Assembly (NCBI GenBank): GCA_902520685.1
Contig: CABYPE010000001.1
Location: forward strand, 73,255 to 125,679
Direction: 5' to 3'
Origin: an uncultured Pelagibacteraceae bacterium
Lineage (GTDB): Bacteria > Pseudomonadota > Alphaproteobacteria > Pelagibacterales > Pelagibacteraceae
Length of the DNA: 52,425 bases
The first letter of the stretch is position 1; each line of letters begins with the position of its first letter. A program made the translations under genes and the position numbers. The notes beneath the pieces are model-generated. The model was not told where the DNA came from. It did no database searches and saw only the letters and a program-made list of their open reading frames with translations. Below, piece after piece: positions 10,280-21,982 of this stretch.

Positions 10280-10605
10280 TGAATGCATCTACAAAAAAAT
10301 GGCTTTTCTTAAAATTTAGTTCGCTAGTTTTAATTCCTTTAAAGTTGTGGTTTATTCTAAATTTTATATCTATTTATGATAAAAGTTTTGTTGAAATCAT
10401 TGAGTTTTTTTCAAATAATACATCAAGATTTTTGTTTAGTTTGTTTATAATTGTTAGCTTCTTTTTTTCTGCATTGAGTATAAGTGAAGTTTTTGAGGAC
10501 TATATAAGTGAAAATAATCTCAAAAATGTCGCAAATAGACTACTGTATTTATCTGCTATAATTATACCCTTAATAACAATAATAATATTATTTAATTTAA
10601 ACTAA
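10279..10605 (+). CDS. sdhD: succinate dehydrogenase hydrophobic membrane anchor
   Basis: The gene lies between sdhC and sdhA and encodes 108 residues with three hydrophobic helices (about 10-30, 50-68 and 84-106). The EDY motif at 73-75, needed for quinone binding in the family, is present in EVFEDYIS. The protein contains no histidine at all, so the second heme b ligand found in E. coli SdhD (about 11 residues before the DY) is missing; that position falls in the SFFFSALS stretch. Yeast Sdh4 is a known case of such loss. Start and stop both overlap neighbours by one base. The call rests on size, topology, EDY and operon position. Confidence 0.88.
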   Translation: MNASTKKWLFLKFSSLVLIPLKLWFILNFISIYDKSFVEIIEFFSNNTSRFLFSLFIIVSFFFSALSISEVFEDYISENNLKNVANRLLYLSAIIIPLITIIILFNLN

Positions 10606-12380
10606 TGAGCTCATACAAAATAATTGAACATGAATATGACGTAGTTGTACTTGGTGCCGGTGGATCAGGACTTAGAGCTGCCGTAGGTTTAAGCGAGGCT
10701 GGTTTAAAAACTGCTTGTATTTCAAAAGTTTTTCCAACAAGAAGTCATACTTCAGCTGCCCAAGGTGGAATTTCTGCAGCTCTGGGTAATATGGGGGAAG
10801 ATGATTGGCGTTGGCATATGTACGATACTGTTAAGGGAGCGGATTGGCTTGGTGATCAGGATAGTATTGAATATTTATGTAAAGAGGCACCAAAAGCAGT
10901 AATAGAATTAGAAAAATATGGAGTTCCATTCAGCAGAACTGACAATGGTAAAATATATCAAAGACCGTTTGGTGGAATGACAAAAAATTATGGAAATGGA
11001 ATAGTGCAGAGAACATGTGCTGCAGCAGACAGAACAGGACATGCAATTCTACACACACTTTATGGTCAAGCTTTGAAACATAATACAGAATTTTTTATTG
11101 AATATTTTGCATTAGACTTGTTAATGAAAAATGGGGAATGTAAGGGTCTTATTGCTTGGAACTTAAATGATGGAACAATCCATAGGTTTAGAGCACACAC
11201 AGTAATTATTGCTACTGGAGGATATGGAAAAGTTTATTATTCGGCTACTTCTGCTCACACCTGCACGGGAGATGGTAATGCAATGGTACTAAGAGCTGGT
11301 CTTCCTTTACAAGATATGGAGTTTGTTCAGTTTCATCCAACAGGAATATATGGGCATGGTACTTTAATTACAGAAGGAGCTAGAGGAGAAGGAGGATATC
11401 TTACTAATTCTAAAGGTGAAAGATTTATGGAGAGATACGCCCCAAAAACAAAGGATTTAGCATCTAGGGATGTTGTTAGCAGATCAATGTCAATTGAAAT
11501 TAATGAAGGCAGAGGAGTTGGAAAAGATGGCGATCATGTTCATTTAAATTTAAGTCATTTGGATAAAGATATTATCGAAAGTAGATTGCCAGGAATAACA
11601 GACGCTGCAAGATTATTTGCTGATGTAGATATAACTAAAGAGCCAATACCAGTTGTACCGACAGTCCATTATAATATGGGAGGTATACCAACAAACTATA
11701 AAGCTGAGGTATTAACAGTAAATGGTTCTGAAAAAACTGTTCCAGGTTTAATGGCAATTGGTGAGGCTGCTTGCGTATCAGTGCATGGTGCAAACAGGTT
11801 AGGATCTAATTCTTTAATTGACTTAGTTGTTTTTGGAAGAGCAGCTGCAAAAAGAGCAAGTGAATTAATTAAACCAGGATCTCCTCATGAAGATATTGGA
11901 GAATCGGAAACTCAAAAATGTCTAGATAGATTTGATAAATTAAGAAATGCTAACGGTAAAAATAATACAGCTGATTTAAGACTATCAATGCAAAAAACAA
12001 TGCAATCAAAATGTGCAGTTTTCAGAACAGAAAAAACTCTTAAACAAGGTGTTGAAGAAATTAAGAATACTTATGATGAAATGGACTCTATTTCAGTCAA
12101 AGATAAGTCATTAATATTTAATACTGATTTAGTTGAGTCTTTAGAGTTTGATAATCTTATCAGGCAAGCTATTGTAACTGTAGACTCTGCTTACAACAGA
12201 AAAGAAAGCAGAGGAGCCCATGCAAGAGACGATTTTCCTAGAAGAGATGATGAAAAATTTATGCAGCATACTCTATCTTGGTGTAATGGAAAAAATACTA
12301 AAATTACTTATAGACCTGTTCATAAATCAACTCTTACAAATGAAGTACAATATTTTCCACCACAGGAAAGAGTTTACTAA
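10605..12380 (+). CDS. sdhA: succinate dehydrogenase flavoprotein subunit
   Basis: SdhA oxidises succinate to fumarate using covalently bound FAD. At 591 residues it is full length. The Rossmann motif GAGGSG lies at 17-22, and H48 in [10 protein letters not shown] is the expected FAD attachment site. Active-site elements are clear: [11 protein letters not shown], the GARGEGG loop, SRSMSIEI and [12 protein letters not shown]. The C-terminal [12 protein letters not shown] segment is also conserved. TAATG junctions at both ends tie it tightly to sdhD and sdhB. Confidence 0.98.
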   Translation: MSSYKIIEHEYDVVVLGAGGSGLRAAVGLSEAGLKTACISKVFPTRSHTSAAQGGISAALGNMGEDDWRWHMYDTVKGADWLGDQDSIEYLCKEAPKAVIELEKYGVPFSRTDNGKIYQRPFGGMTKNYGNGIVQRTCAAADRTGHAILHTLYGQALKHNTEFFIEYFALDLLMKNGECKGLIAWNLNDGTIHRFRAHTVIIATGGYGKVYYSATSAHTCTGDGNAMVLRAGLPLQDMEFVQFHPTGIYGHGTLITEGARGEGGYLTNSKGERFMERYAPKTKDLASRDVVSRSMSIEINEGRGVGKDGDHVHLNLSHLDKDIIESRLPGITDAARLFADVDITKEPIPVVPTVHYNMGGIPTNYKAEVLTVNGSEKTVPGLMAIGEAACVSVHGANRLGSNSLIDLVVFGRAAAKRASELIKPGSPHEDIGESETQKCLDRFDKLRNANGKNNTADLRLSMQKTMQSKCAVFRTEKTLKQGVEEIKNTYDEMDSISVKDKSLIFNTDLVESLEFDNLIRQAIVTVDSAYNRKESRGAHARDDFPRRDDEKFMQHTLSWCNGKNTKITYRPVHKSTLTNEVQYFPPQERVY

Positions 12381-13159
12381 TGGTACAACTTAATTTACCT
12401 GAAAATTCAAAAGTAAAAAAAGGTAAATATTTTAAAGATAAAACTGGTTCAAAAAATATTAAAAATGTAAATGTCTATAGATGGGACCCTTCATCTGGTG
12501 AAAACCCTAGAGTAGATACTTATGAAGTTGACATTGATAATTGTCCATCAAAGGTTTTAGATGTTTTAAATAAAATAAAGAATGAAATAGACCCAACATT
12601 AGCTTACAGAAGATCTTGTGCTCATGGTGTTTGTGGTTCTTGTGCTATGAACATAGATGGAAAAAATGGCCTAGCTTGTACAACACCACATGCTGAGATT
12701 GATGGAGATCTTAATATTTATCCTTTACCGCATTTAAAAGTAAAAAGAGATTTAATTGGTGACTTAGATGGACTTTATAAACAATACGAGTCTATTGAGC
12801 CTTGGCTAAAAGCAACTTCGAAATCTGAAACAACAGAAATTTATCAATCAAAAGATGACAGAGCAAAATTAGATGGTGCTTATGAATGCATTATGTGTGC
12901 GTGTTGCTCAACGTCATGCCCCAGTTATTGGTGGAATGGAGATAAATATTTAGGCCCTGCGGTTTTGCTACAAGCATACAGATGGATTGTAGATAGTAGA
13001 GATGAAGAAAGAAAAGCAAGATTAAAAAAAGTTGCTGATGAATTAAAATTGTATAGATGTCACACAATATTAAATTGTACTAGTGCTTGTCCAAAAGGTT
13101 TAAATCCTGCAAAAGCGATAGCTGAAATAAAAAAAATGTTAGCAACTGCTAACGTTTAA
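12380..13159 (+). CDS. sdhB: succinate dehydrogenase iron-sulfur subunit
   Basis: SdhB carries electrons from SdhA to ubiquinone through three clusters. All cysteine sets are present in the 259 residues. C80, C85, C88 and C100 should hold the [2Fe-2S] cluster. C170, C173, C176 and C237 should hold [4Fe-4S], and C180, C227 and C233 should hold [3Fe-4S]. It starts on the last base of the sdhA stop. A 42-base gap follows, the largest in the whole left-hand run; I see no convincing promoter or terminator hairpin there. Confidence 0.98.
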   Translation: MVQLNLPENSKVKKGKYFKDKTGSKNIKNVNVYRWDPSSGENPRVDTYEVDIDNCPSKVLDVLNKIKNEIDPTLAYRRSCAHGVCGSCAMNIDGKNGLACTTPHAEIDGDLNIYPLPHLKVKRDLIGDLDGLYKQYESIEPWLKATSKSETTEIYQSKDDRAKLDGAYECIMCACCSTSCPSYWWNGDKYLGPAVLLQAYRWIVDSRDEERKARLKKVADELKLYRCHTILNCTSACPKGLNPAKAIAEIKKMLATANV

Positions 13160-13201
13160 ACAATAGACTAATAACTTTTTTTGCTCTAAAAGATCGTATC
13201 C

Positions 13202-14695
13202 ATGAAATTAATCGAGCATTATGTCGGTGGGAAATCAATTTCCGGCACTTCTGATAAAAGAGGAAAAGTTTTTAATCCAGCTACAGGTGAACAAGAATCA
13301 GAAGTTAGTCTAGCCTCAAAATCTGATCTAGATAAAGCAGCAGAAGTAGCAAAAAAAGCATTTGAAGATTGGTCTTTAAAACCTGCTCTTCAAAGAGCAA
13401 GAGTGATATTTAAGTTTAAGGAATTGATAGAAAAAAATTCTGACGAACTTACAAAGATGATAGTTTCTGAACACGGTAAAGTTTATGAAGATGCAAAAGG
13501 TTCATTAACAAGAGGACTTGAAGTTGTAGAGTTTGCATGTGGAATACCACATTTATTAAAAGGTGAATTTTCAGAAAATGTTGGAACAAATGTTGATAGT
13601 TGGTCAATGAGACAGCCTTTAGGAGTAGTAGCAGGCATAACACCATTTAATTTTCCTGCTATGGTACCGATGTGGATGTTTCCAATAGCAATTGCTTGTG
13701 GAAACACTTTTATTCTTAAACCCTCAGAAAAAGATCCATCTTGTGCAATAAAATTAGCTGAACTACTTACTGAGGCTGGTCTTCCAGGTGGAGTTTTTAA
13801 TGTTGTAAACGGAGATAAGGAAGCTGTTGATGCAATTTTAACAAATCCAAATGTTAAAGCGGTTAGCTTTGTTGGGTCAACTCCTATAGCTAAATATATT
13901 TATGAAAACTCAGCTAAAAATGAAAAAAGAGTTCAAGCTCTTGGTGGAGCTAAAAATCATTTAGTTGTAATGCCAGATTGTGATTTAGATGGAGCCGTTA
14001 ATGGTTTAATGGGAGCAGCATATGGTTCAGCTGGTGAGAGATGTATGGCTCAATCAGTAGCTGTTGCAGTTGGAGATATTGGAGATGAGCTTGTTTCAAG
14101 ATTATCAAAAAAAGCTGAAGCTCTAAAAGTAGGTCCAGGAATGGATAAAACGTCAGAAATGGGACCTCTAATTACCAAAGCACATTTAGAAAAAGTGACA
14201 AGTTATGTTGATTTAGGAGTTAAAGAAGGTGCAAAGCTTGTGATTGATGGGAGAGGTTTAAAACTTCAGGGTTATGAAAATGGTTTCTATATAGGTGGAT
14301 GTTTATTTGATCACGTAAATAAAGATATGAGAATTTATAAAGAGGAAATATTTGGTCCAGTTTTATCAGTTGTTAGAGTAAAAACTTTTGAAGAAGCAAC
14401 AAAATTAATTAATGACCATGAATATGGTAACGGCGTTAGTATTTACACAAGAGATGGTGATGTAGGTAGAACTTTTGCAAGTAAAATTCAAGTGGGTATG
14501 GTTGGTATAAATGTGCCAATCCCTGTTCCAATGGCGTTTCATAGTTTTGGAGGATGGAAAAGATCTTTATTTGGAGATAGTGCAATGCATGGCATTGAAG
14601 GAATTAAATTTTATACAAAATTAAAAACTGTAACATCAAGATGGCCATCAGGTATTCGCTCAAATGCAGAATTTGTAATGCCAACAATGAAATAG
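13202..14695 (+). CDS. mmsA: CoA-acylating methylmalonate-semialdehyde dehydrogenase
   Basis: This 497-residue aldehyde dehydrogenase converts methylmalonate semialdehyde to propionyl-CoA, or malonate semialdehyde to acetyl-CoA, with NAD+ and CoA. The catalytic cysteine is C281 in GSAGERCMAQS, and the ITPFNFPAMVP region with N150 is present. It carries GGAKNH at 248-253, typical of the CoA-dependent MMSDH branch; ordinary hydrolytic aldehyde dehydrogenases have a catalytic Glu in an ELGGK motif there. It sits inside the TCA-cycle block, between sdhB and mdh (6 bases before mdh). Its physiological substrate here is not shown by context: valine, beta-alanine and inositol breakdown are all possible. 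Confidence 0.92.
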   Translation: MKLIEHYVGGKSISGTSDKRGKVFNPATGEQESEVSLASKSDLDKAAEVAKKAFEDWSLKPALQRARVIFKFKELIEKNSDELTKMIVSEHGKVYEDAKGSLTRGLEVVEFACGIPHLLKGEFSENVGTNVDSWSMRQPLGVVAGITPFNFPAMVPMWMFPIAIACGNTFILKPSEKDPSCAIKLAELLTEAGLPGGVFNVVNGDKEAVDAILTNPNVKAVSFVGSTPIAKYIYENSAKNEKRVQALGGAKNHLVVMPDCDLDGAVNGLMGAAYGSAGERCMAQSVAVAVGDIGDELVSRLSKKAEALKVGPGMDKTSEMGPLITKAHLEKVTSYVDLGVKEGAKLVIDGRGLKLQGYENGFYIGGCLFDHVNKDMRIYKEEIFGPVLSVVRVKTFEEATKLINDHEYGNGVSIYTRDGDVGRTFASKIQVGMVGINVPIPVPMAFHSFGGWKRSLFGDSAMHGIEGIKFYTKLKTVTSRWPSGIRSNAEFVMPTMK

Positions 14696-14701
14696 GAAAA
14701 A

Positions 14702-15664
14702 ATGAAAAAAATATCTTTAATTGGTGCAGGTCAAATAGGTGGAACTCTAGCACATTTAATAGGAACCAAAGAATTAGTTAATGAAGTAGTTTTATTTGAT
14801 GTAGCTAGTGGTATTGCAAAAGGAAAAGCATTAGATATTGCACAATCTTCATCTGTAGATGGTTTTAATGTTAGATTTTTAGGAACTGATAACTATGAGG
14901 ATATAAAAGATTCAGATGTAATTATAATTACAGCAGGTGTTCCAAGAAAGCCTGGAATGAGCCGAGATGATCTCCTTGGAATAAATTTGAAAATTATTAA
15001 ACAAGTTGCTGAGGGAATAAAGAAAAATGCTCCTAATGCTTTTGTGATTTGTATCACCAATCCTTTAGATGTTATGGTTATGGCATTTCAAAAATTTTCA
15101 GGTTTGCCATCAAATAAAGTTGTAGGTATGGCAGGTATTTTAGATAGTTCGAGATTTAAATTATTTTTATCATTAGAACTAAATGTGCCAGTGAGAGAAA
15201 TTGAGGCAATTGTTATGGGTGGTCATGGTGATACTATGGTTCCTATGCCAAGATTTACAAAAATTTCAGGTAAATCATTGTTAGATCTTGTAAAGAATGG
15301 AAAGATTTCTTCAGAAAGAGTTGATGAAATTAATCAAAGAACAAGAGATGGTGGTGCTGAGATAGTTAAATATTTAGAAAAAGGATCAGCCTTTTATGCA
15401 CCAGCAGCATCAGGTGTTCAAATGGCAGAGGCTTATTTGAATGATCAGAAGAAATTATTGCCTTGTGCTGTGCAATTAAATGGAGAATACGGTGTACAAA
15501 ATGTTTACGCTGGTGTTCCTGTTATCATTGGAAAAGATGGTGTAGAAAAAATTGAGGAAATTGATTTAGATGAAAAAGAAAAAAAAGAATTTATGCATTC
15601 AATAGATGCTGTAAAAGCTCTATGGGAAGCAGCATCTAAAATTGATCCTGATTTATCTAAATAA
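14702..15664 (+). CDS. mdh: malate dehydrogenase
   Basis: Mdh interconverts malate and oxaloacetate with NAD+. The 320-residue protein is of the LDH-like MDH group common in alphaproteobacteria. The dinucleotide motif GAGQIG lies at 8-13, the mobile-loop arginine is R82 in [11 protein letters not shown], and the catalytic histidine is H175 in [10 protein letters not shown]82 in place of the lactate dehydrogenase glutamine supports malate as substrate. A short AGGAAAA stretch precedes the start. sucC follows after two bases. Confidence 0.96.
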   Translation: MKKISLIGAGQIGGTLAHLIGTKELVNEVVLFDVASGIAKGKALDIAQSSSVDGFNVRFLGTDNYEDIKDSDVIIITAGVPRKPGMSRDDLLGINLKIIKQVAEGIKKNAPNAFVICITNPLDVMVMAFQKFSGLPSNKVVGMAGILDSSRFKLFLSLELNVPVREIEAIVMGGHGDTMVPMPRFTKISGKSLLDLVKNGKISSERVDEINQRTRDGGAEIVKYLEKGSAFYAPAASGVQMAEAYLNDQKKLLPCAVQLNGEYGVQNVYAGVPVIIGKDGVEKIEEIDLDEKEKKEFMHSIDAVKALWEAASKIDPDLSK

Positions 15665-15666
15665 TA

Positions 15667-16827
15667 ATGAATATTCACGAGCATCAAGCTAAACAAATAT
15701 TAAAAAAATATGGCGCTGTAGTTCCTGAAGGAGTATTTGCGCTGGATGTTGATGAGCTTATTGAAAAAGCAAAAGCACTAAAAACTGAGAAATATGTTCT
15801 GAAAGCACAAATTCATGCTGGCGGCAGAGGAAAGGCTGGTGGTGTAAAAATTTTAAACTCGATAGAAGAACTAATAGTAGCAGCTAAGGAATTACTTGGA
15901 AAGATATTAGTTACACATCAAACTGGCCCTGAAGGTAGGGAGGTAAAAAGATTATACGTAGAAGAGTCTTCAAATATAGATAAAGAATTTTACTTATCGT
16001 GTCTAGTTGATAGGGTAAGTTCTAAAATTGCATTTATATCAAGTGATCAAGGAGGGATGGACATTGAAAAAGTTGCAAGTAGTTCACCTGAGAAAATTAT
16101 AACTACAAAAGTTGATATAGGTGACGAAATTTCCGAGTCAGATTGTAAAAAAATAATTAAAATTTTTAATTTAAACGAAGATGCCAAAAAACAAGCAATA
16201 TCATTAATTAAATCAATATATAAAATGTTTGTGAGTACTGATGCAAACATGGTTGAAGTAAATCCATTGATTTTAACAAAAGAGAAAAAAATTGTTTGTT
16301 TAGATGCAAAAGTTAATTTTGATTCAAACGCTTTATTCAGACATCCAGAAATTGTCGAATTAAGAGATTTAAATGAGGAAGATCCTGCCGAGATAGAAGC
16401 CAGCAAGCATGATCTTGCATATATCAAGTTAGATGGAAGTATAGGCTGTATGGTGAATGGAGCAGGATTAGCGATGGCAACTATGGATATAATTAAATTG
16501 TATGGTAAAGAGCCAGCAAATTTTTTAGATGTAGGTGGTGGAGCATCTAAAGAAAAAGTATCTGCCGCATTAAAGATAATTCTCTCAGATAAAAATGTTA
16601 AAGGTATCTTAATAAATATTTTCGGAGGAATTATGAGATGCGATGTTCTTGCTCAAGGAGTAGTTGATGCAGCTAAGGAAATAAATATTAGTGTTCCTTT
16701 AGTTGTACGATTAGCAGGTACAAATTATAAAGAGGGAAAAGAAATTCTTGAAAATTCTGGATTAGAATTAATTTCAGCAGAAAATTTAGATGATGCAGCC
16801 AAGAAAATTGTTGAGGCAATAAAATAA
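15667..16827 (+). CDS. sucC: succinyl-CoA synthetase (ADP/GDP-forming), beta subunit
   Basis: The beta subunit holds the ATP-grasp fold and pairs with SucD to convert succinyl-CoA to succinate with substrate-level phosphorylation. It is 386 residues, standard size. It begins [16 protein letters not shown] as the family does, with GGRGKAGG at 52-59 in the nucleotide site. The C-terminal power-helix and CoA-ligase region contains [11 protein letters not shown]. sucD starts one base after the stop. Confidence 0.97.
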   Translation: MNIHEHQAKQILKKYGAVVPEGVFALDVDELIEKAKALKTEKYVLKAQIHAGGRGKAGGVKILNSIEELIVAAKELLGKILVTHQTGPEGREVKRLYVEESSNIDKEFYLSCLVDRVSSKIAFISSDQGGMDIEKVASSSPEKIITTKVDIGDEISESDCKKIIKIFNLNEDAKKQAISLIKSIYKMFVSTDANMVEVNPLILTKEKKIVCLDAKVNFDSNALFRHPEIVELRDLNEEDPAEIEASKHDLAYIKLDGSIGCMVNGAGLAMATMDIIKLYGKEPANFLDVGGGASKEKVSAALKIILSDKNVKGILINIFGGIMRCDVLAQGVVDAAKEINISVPLVVRLAGTNYKEGKEILENSGLELISAENLDDAAKKIVEAIK

Positions 16828-16828
16828 T

Positions 16829-17704
16829 ATGTCAGTTTTAGTAAACAATAATACAAAATTGATTTGTCAGGGATTTACAGGTGCTCACGGAACTTTTCAT
16901 TCAGATCAGGCTATAAAATATGGAACAAATCTTGTTGGTGGAGTTACACCAAAGAAAGGTGGACAAAAACATTTAGATAGACCAGTTTTTAACAGTGTCA
17001 TAGAAGCAAAAAATGAAGTAGGTGCTGACGCAACTATGATTTATGTACCTGCTAAATTTGCAGCAGCAGCAATTATTGAGGCTATAGATGCATCAATTGA
17101 ACTTATTGTTTGTATAACAGAGGGAATTCCAATCCAAGATATGCTTAAGGTAAGACAAAAATTAAGTGGCTCTGATAGCAGATTGATTGGACCTAATTGT
17201 CCAGGAATAATTACACCAGATGAATGTAAAATAGGAATTATGCCAGGTAATATTCATAAAAGAGGAAGTGTTGGAATTGTATCAAGGTCAGGTACATTGA
17301 CATATGAGGCAGTAGCTCAAACAACTGAAAATGGACTTGGTCAATCAACTTGTATAGGAATTGGTGGAGATCCTATTAATGGAACAAATTTCATAGATTG
17401 TTTAGATTTATTTTTAAATGATGATGAAACAGAGTCTATTTTAATGATAGGTGAAATCGGAGGGACTGCCGAAGAGGAGGCTGCTGAATTTGTAAAAAAT
17501 CACAAAATCAAAAAGCCAATAGTTGGATTTATTGCAGGAATTACCGCTCCTCCAGGCAGAAGAATGGGACATGCTGGCGCTATAATTTCAGGTGGCAAAG
17601 GTGGAGCAGAAGATAAAATTAAAATTATGGAAGAATGCGGTATTACTGTTGCTAAATCACCATCAATTATTGGAAAAACTTTATTTAATAAACTGTCTAA
17701 TTGA
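16829..17704 (+). CDS. sucD: succinyl-CoA synthetase, alpha subunit
   Basis: The alpha subunit binds CoA and carries the phosphohistidine. It has 291 residues. The N-terminal CoA-binding segment has [12 protein letters not shown] at about 13-24, and the phosphorylated histidine is H248 in [17 protein letters not shown]. The [10 protein letters not shown] motif is at 121-130. A 34-base gap containing GAGGGA separates it from sucA and could supply a ribosome-binding site, although it is about 16 bases from the start. Confidence 0.97.
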   Translation: MSVLVNNNTKLICQGFTGAHGTFHSDQAIKYGTNLVGGVTPKKGGQKHLDRPVFNSVIEAKNEVGADATMIYVPAKFAAAAIIEAIDASIELIVCITEGIPIQDMLKVRQKLSGSDSRLIGPNCPGIITPDECKIGIMPGNIHKRGSVGIVSRSGTLTYEAVAQTTENGLGQSTCIGIGGDPINGTNFIDCLDLFLNDDETESILMIGEIGGTAEEEAAEFVKNHKIKKPIVGFIAGITAPPGRRMGHAGAIISGGKGGAEDKIKIMEECGITVAKSPSIIGKTLFNKLSN

Positions 17705-17738
17705 AAAATAATATTAGAGGGATATATTAAAAAAAAAG

Positions 17739-20657
17739 ATGTCTTCATCAAAAAATCTTGATTTCGAAAAAACTTCATTTTTAAATAAGTCTAATAGTGC
17801 ATTCATAGAGGAGATGTATCTAAAATTTATTAATAAAGATACAGATCTTCCAGAAAGTTGGGCAAATTATTTTGAAGGAATTGGCGAAGAATTAAATGTA
17901 ATAGCAAAAGAAATTAATGGTCCATCTTGGGGACCAATAAAAAAAAATATAAATGTTGATGAATTACAAAGGAAAATAGAAGAGCAAGATAAAAGTGATG
18001 TTGAGAATATTAAATTAGATACGTCAGAAAAATTTAATTTCCAATTACTTGCTGATTCAAATAAGGATTCTATAAGTGCTGTAGCATTAATTAGAGCGTA
18101 TCGATTGAGAGGACATTTGTTAGCAGATCTTGATCCTTTAGAAATGAGAAATTCAGAATATTTAGATGAACTTCATCCAGAGTTTTATGGTTTTAAAAAA
18201 GAAAATTATGATAAGAAAATTTTTCTAAATGGAGTAATTAATCGCAAGTATGCTAATATAAGAGAAATACTTAAATTTATGAAGAAAACCTATTGTGAAA
18301 AAATAGGTTATGAGTTCATGCATATTTCAAATCCAATAGAAAGAAAATGGTTTAGGGACAGAATAGAGCAAGATAAAAATGCACTACAGTTTACAAAAAA
18401 TGGAAAAGAAGCAATTTTAAATAAGTTAGTACAGGCTGAAGGATTTGAAAAATTTTTAGCAACAAAGTATGTAGGAACAAAAAGATTTGGTTTAGATGGT
18501 GGAGAAAGTTTGATACCTGCACTGGAACAAATAATAAAGATTGGTGGGCAAAATAACATAAAAGAAGTTAAAATAGGCATGTCTCATAGAGGGAGGCTTA
18601 ATGTTTTGGCAAATGTTTTGCAAAAATCTTATAAAAGAATTTTTAATGAATTTGCAGGTGAGCTGAGTTCTGATAATGAAGATAGTGCTGGAGATGTAAA
18701 ATATCATCTCGGAGCTTCATCAGATAGAGAGTTTGACGGAAATTCAGTCCATGTGAGTTTGACAGATAATCCTTCTCATTTAGAGGCTGTCAACCCAGTT
18801 GTTTTAGGTCAGACAAGAGCTAAACAATTTTTTCATAAAGATAGAGGGAGAAATAAAGTAATACCTATTCTTATTCATGGTGATGCGGCTTTTGCAGGTC
18901 AAGGAGTTGTAGCAGAATGTTTTGCAATGTCTGGATTACCAGGACATAACACTGGTGGAACAATTCATATAATTGTTAATAATCAGATAGGCTTTACTAC
19001 TAGTCCGAGATTTGCTAGGTCCTCGCCTTATCCATCAGATGTTGCAAAAATGGTAGAGGCGCCAATTCTTCATGTTAATGGAGATGATCCAGAGGCAGTT
19101 GTTTATGCGACCAGAATAGCAACAGAATTTCGATTAAAATTTAATAGAGATGTAGTAGTAGATTTAATTTGTTATAGAAGATTTGGACATAATGAGGGAG
19201 ATGAGCCTTCATTTACACAACCATTAATGTATAAAAAAATTAGATCACACCCAAGTGTTTATAAAATTTATGGAAATAAACTTGTTAATGAAAATTCAAT
19301 AACTCAAGAATTATTAAACCAAAATGTTAAATCTTTTAAAGAATTACTTGATGACCAATACAAAAGTGCAAAAGATTATAATCCAAAAATAGAATGGTTT
19401 GAAGGAACTTGGTCAAGATATAAACCAGAAAGAGGCAAAGATAAAAGAGGTGTAACAGGTTATGAAGAAAAAAAATTAAAAATAATTTCAGATAAGATTA
19501 ATGTTATTCCGGCAGAAAAAAATATTCACAAAACCATCTCTAAGATATTTAATGCTAGAAAAAAAAGTATCGAAAAAGGTATAGGAATCGATTGGTCTTC
19601 AGCGGAAGCTCTTGCGTTAGGATCTTTGTTGGAAGAAGGGTACCCAGTAAGACTTGTAGGTCAAGATTCAGGCAGAGGGACGTTCAGTCAAAGACATTCT
19701 GTATTAAGAAATCAAATAGATAATTCTAGATATGTTCCTCTTAATAATATTTCTGATAGTCAAAAACAATTTGAAGTAGTAGATAGTTTTTTATCTGAAC
19801 TCGCGGTTTTAGGATTTGAATATGGTTACAGTCTTGTAGAACCAAATACACTTACTCTTTGGGAAGCTCAATTTGGTGACTTTGCAAATGGTGCTCAAGT
19901 AGTAATTGATCAATTTATTGCATCTGGAGAGAGAAAATGGAATAGAGCATCTGGTATAGTAATGTTGTTACCTCACGGATATGAAGGACAGGGACCAGAG
20001 CATTCATCAGCAAGATTAGAGAGATTTTTACAATTATGCTCAAACGATAATATGCAGGTAATGAATTGTACAACTCCAGCCAATTATTTTCATGCTTTGA
20101 GAAGACAAATGCATAGAAGTTTTAGGAAGCCTCTAATTATAATGTCACCAAAATCATTACTAAGAAATAAATATTGTGTATCAAATTTAGAAGATTTTAA
20201 TAAGTTAAATTCATTTCATAGAGTGCTTTGGGATCATTCAATCGACCCAAAAATAAAAGGTTTTATAAAATTAAAAGAAAGTTCAGAAATTAAAAAGGTA
20301 ATTTTGTGTTCAGGGAAAGTGTATTTTGATTTATTAGAGGCAAGAGAAAAGTATAAAAGAAATGATGTTGTGATGTATAGAATTGAACAATTATACCCCT
20401 TTCCTGCAAAAGCTTTAGTTAAAGAATTAAAACCATATGCTAAAAATGCTGAATTTTTCTGGTGTCAAGAAGAACCAAAAAACATGGGCGCTTGGTTTTC
20501 AGTAAGAGATTATATCCAATGGACATTAGACACTTTAAAGGCTAATAATAATAAAATTTCTTATATAGGAAGAAGCCCAGACGCAACTCCTGCAACAGGA
20601 TATGCCAAAAGGCATATTTCCCAACAACAAGAAATTATTAAAAAAGTATTTGAATAA
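17739..20657 (+). CDS. sucA: 2-oxoglutarate dehydrogenase E1 component
   Basis: E1o decarboxylates 2-oxoglutarate on thiamine diphosphate and passes succinyl to SucB. The 972-residue protein is full length. The N-terminal region ending in [11 protein letters not shown] is the peripheral-subunit docking type. The thiamine site includes [14 protein letters not shown] near residue 283, [10 protein letters not shown] near 381, and NNQIGFTT. The C-terminal transketolase-like domain has [13 protein letters not shown] and [16 protein letters not shown]. It begins the sucAB-lpd set, which encodes the full complex. Confidence 0.98.
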   Translation: MSSSKNLDFEKTSFLNKSNSAFIEEMYLKFINKDTDLPESWANYFEGIGEELNVIAKEINGPSWGPIKKNINVDELQRKIEEQDKSDVENIKLDTSEKFNFQLLADSNKDSISAVALIRAYRLRGHLLADLDPLEMRNSEYLDELHPEFYGFKKENYDKKIFLNGVINRKYANIREILKFMKKTYCEKIGYEFMHISNPIERKWFRDRIEQDKNALQFTKNGKEAILNKLVQAEGFEKFLATKYVGTKRFGLDGGESLIPALEQIIKIGGQNNIKEVKIGMSHRGRLNVLANVLQKSYKRIFNEFAGELSSDNEDSAGDVKYHLGASSDREFDGNSVHVSLTDNPSHLEAVNPVVLGQTRAKQFFHKDRGRNKVIPILIHGDAAFAGQGVVAECFAMSGLPGHNTGGTIHIIVNNQIGFTTSPRFARSSPYPSDVAKMVEAPILHVNGDDPEAVVYATRIATEFRLKFNRDVVVDLICYRRFGHNEGDEPSFTQPLMYKKIRSHPSVYKIYGNKLVNENSITQELLNQNVKSFKELLDDQYKSAKDYNPKIEWFEGTWSRYKPERGKDKRGVTGYEEKKLKIISDKINVIPAEKNIHKTISKIFNARKKSIEKGIGIDWSSAEALALGSLLEEGYPVRLVGQDSGRGTFSQRHSVLRNQIDNSRYVPLNNISDSQKQFEVVDSFLSELAVLGFEYGYSLVEPNTLTLWEAQFGDFANGAQVVIDQFIASGERKWNRASGIVMLLPHGYEGQGPEHSSARLERFLQLCSNDNMQVMNCTTPANYFHALRRQMHRSFRKPLIIMSPKSLLRNKYCVSNLEDFNKLNSFHRVLWDHSIDPKIKGFIKLKESSEIKKVILCSGKVYFDLLEAREKYKRNDVVMYRIEQLYPFPAKALVKELKPYAKNAEFFWCQEEPKNMGAWFSVRDYIQWTLDTLKANNNKISYIGRSPDATPATGYAKRHISQQQEIIKKVFE

Positions 20658-20668
20658 AGACAAAGACA

Positions 20669-21982
20669 ATGAGTGAAAAAATTGTAGTCCCAGTTCTTGG
20701 GGAAAGTATTACTGAAGCGACAGTTTCTAAGTGGTTAAAAAAAGAAGGCGAAAGTGTTGAAGTTGATGAACCTATTGTTGAACTTGAAACTGACAAAGTA
20801 AATTTAGAAGTACCATCTCCTATAAGTGGTGTTCTGTCGGAAATCAATTCAAATGATGGAACTGTAGTAGAGGTAGGAGCATTACTTGGCTCTGTATCTG
20901 AAAATGGATCTAAAATAGAAAAAAAAGAAGAAATTGAAAAAATTACTTCATCACAAGATGAAAATAACTTTGTAAATTTAGATGAATCAAAAAAAAAACC
21001 TAAAGTTTTTAATGAAAAAATGGAAAATCAAATTTCAGTTGATGAACCATTAATTTTAAAAGAAGAACCATTAATTTTAAAAGAAGAAGTAAAAGAAAAA
21101 CTTGAATTAGAGATTAAACAAGAAAATCAAACCCTTTCTCCTGCTGTTAGAAAATTTGTAGCTGAAAAAAAAATTGATATTCAAACTGTTCAAGGTACTG
21201 GGAAAGATGGAAGAATTTTAAAAGGTGATCTGATAAGTCTAATGGGTGCGCAACCGCAGCCATCTCAAAGAAAAGCTCAGTATGGTCCCGAGGAAAAAAT
21301 TAGAATGACTAGATTGAGACAAACTATTGCTAAAAGATTAAAACAAGCTCAAGAAAATGCTGCTTTATTAACGACATTTAATGAGATTGATATGTCAAGT
21401 ATTATGGAAATGCGAAAAGAAAACCAAGAAGATTTTCAAAATAGATATGGAATTAAGTTAGGTCTCATGTCCTTCTTTGTAAAAGCATGTATAGTAGCAT
21501 TAAAATCGTTTCCAGTTGTAAATGCAGAAATTGACGGTGAAGACATAATTTATAAAAATTACTATAATATTAGTTTTGCAGTAGGCACTGAAAAAGGCTT
21601 AGTTGTTCCTGTATTAAAAAATGCTGATGAGTTATCATTTGCGGAGATTGAAAAAAAAATTAAAGAAATCTCTGAAAAAGCAAAAGATGGTAAATTAACA
21701 ATTGATGATCTTCAGGGCGGTACCTTCACTATAAGTAATGGTGGTGTATATGGATCAATGTTATCAACACCAATTTTAAATTTACCTCAATCAGGAGTTC
21801 TCGGAATGCATAATATAGTTGAAAGACCGGTAGTGCTCGAAGGGGAAATCAAGATCAGACCAGTTATGTATTTGGCTTTATCTTATGATCATAGAATTAT
21901 AGATGGAAAAGAATCTGTTTCATTTTTAAGGATGATTAAAGAAAATTTAGAGGATCCAAGAAGATTGTTTTTAGATATTTAG
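20669..21982 (+). CDS. sucB: dihydrolipoamide succinyltransferase (E2 of 2-oxoglutarate dehydrogenase)
   Basis: SucB moves the succinyl group from E1 to CoA. The order of domains is one lipoyl domain (K43 in ETDKVNLE), a flexible linker, an E3/E1-binding domain starting near [11 protein letters not shown], and the catalytic domain with DHRIIDG near residue 408. The total is 437 residues. The linker carries a perfect 21-base tandem duplication giving EPLILKE twice (21044-21085). lpd starts on the next base after the stop, so E2 and E3 are probably co-translated. The [15 protein letters not shown] segment fits succinyltransferase rather than acetyltransferase. Confidence 0.96.
   Translation: MSEKIVVPVLGESITEATVSKWLKKEGESVEVDEPIVELETDKVNLEVPSPISGVLSEINSNDGTVVEVGALLGSVSENGSKIEKKEEIEKITSSQDENNFVNLDESKKKPKVFNEKMENQISVDEPLILKEEPLILKEEVKEKLELEIKQENQTLSPAVRKFVAEKKIDIQTVQGTGKDGRILKGDLISLMGAQPQPSQRKAQYGPEEKIRMTRLRQTIAKRLKQAQENAALLTTFNEIDMSSIMEMRKENQEDFQNRYGIKLGLMSFFVKACIVALKSFPVVNAEIDGEDIIYKNYYNISFAVGTEKGLVVPVLKNADELSFAEIEKKIKEISEKAKDGKLTIDDLQGGTFTISNGGVYGSMLSTPILNLPQSGVLGMHNIVERPVVLEGEIKIRPVMYLALSYDHRIIDGKESVSFLRMIKENLEDPRRLFLDI

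Noticed and set aside
13160..13201. tRNA or promoter in the sdhB-mmsA gap
   Set aside because: Only 42 bases, no cloverleaf pairing, and no -35/-10 pair with normal spacing.
16047..16427. 126-codon minus-strand frame inside sucC
   Set aside because: Shadow of a well-supported gene, with no domain or start signal.
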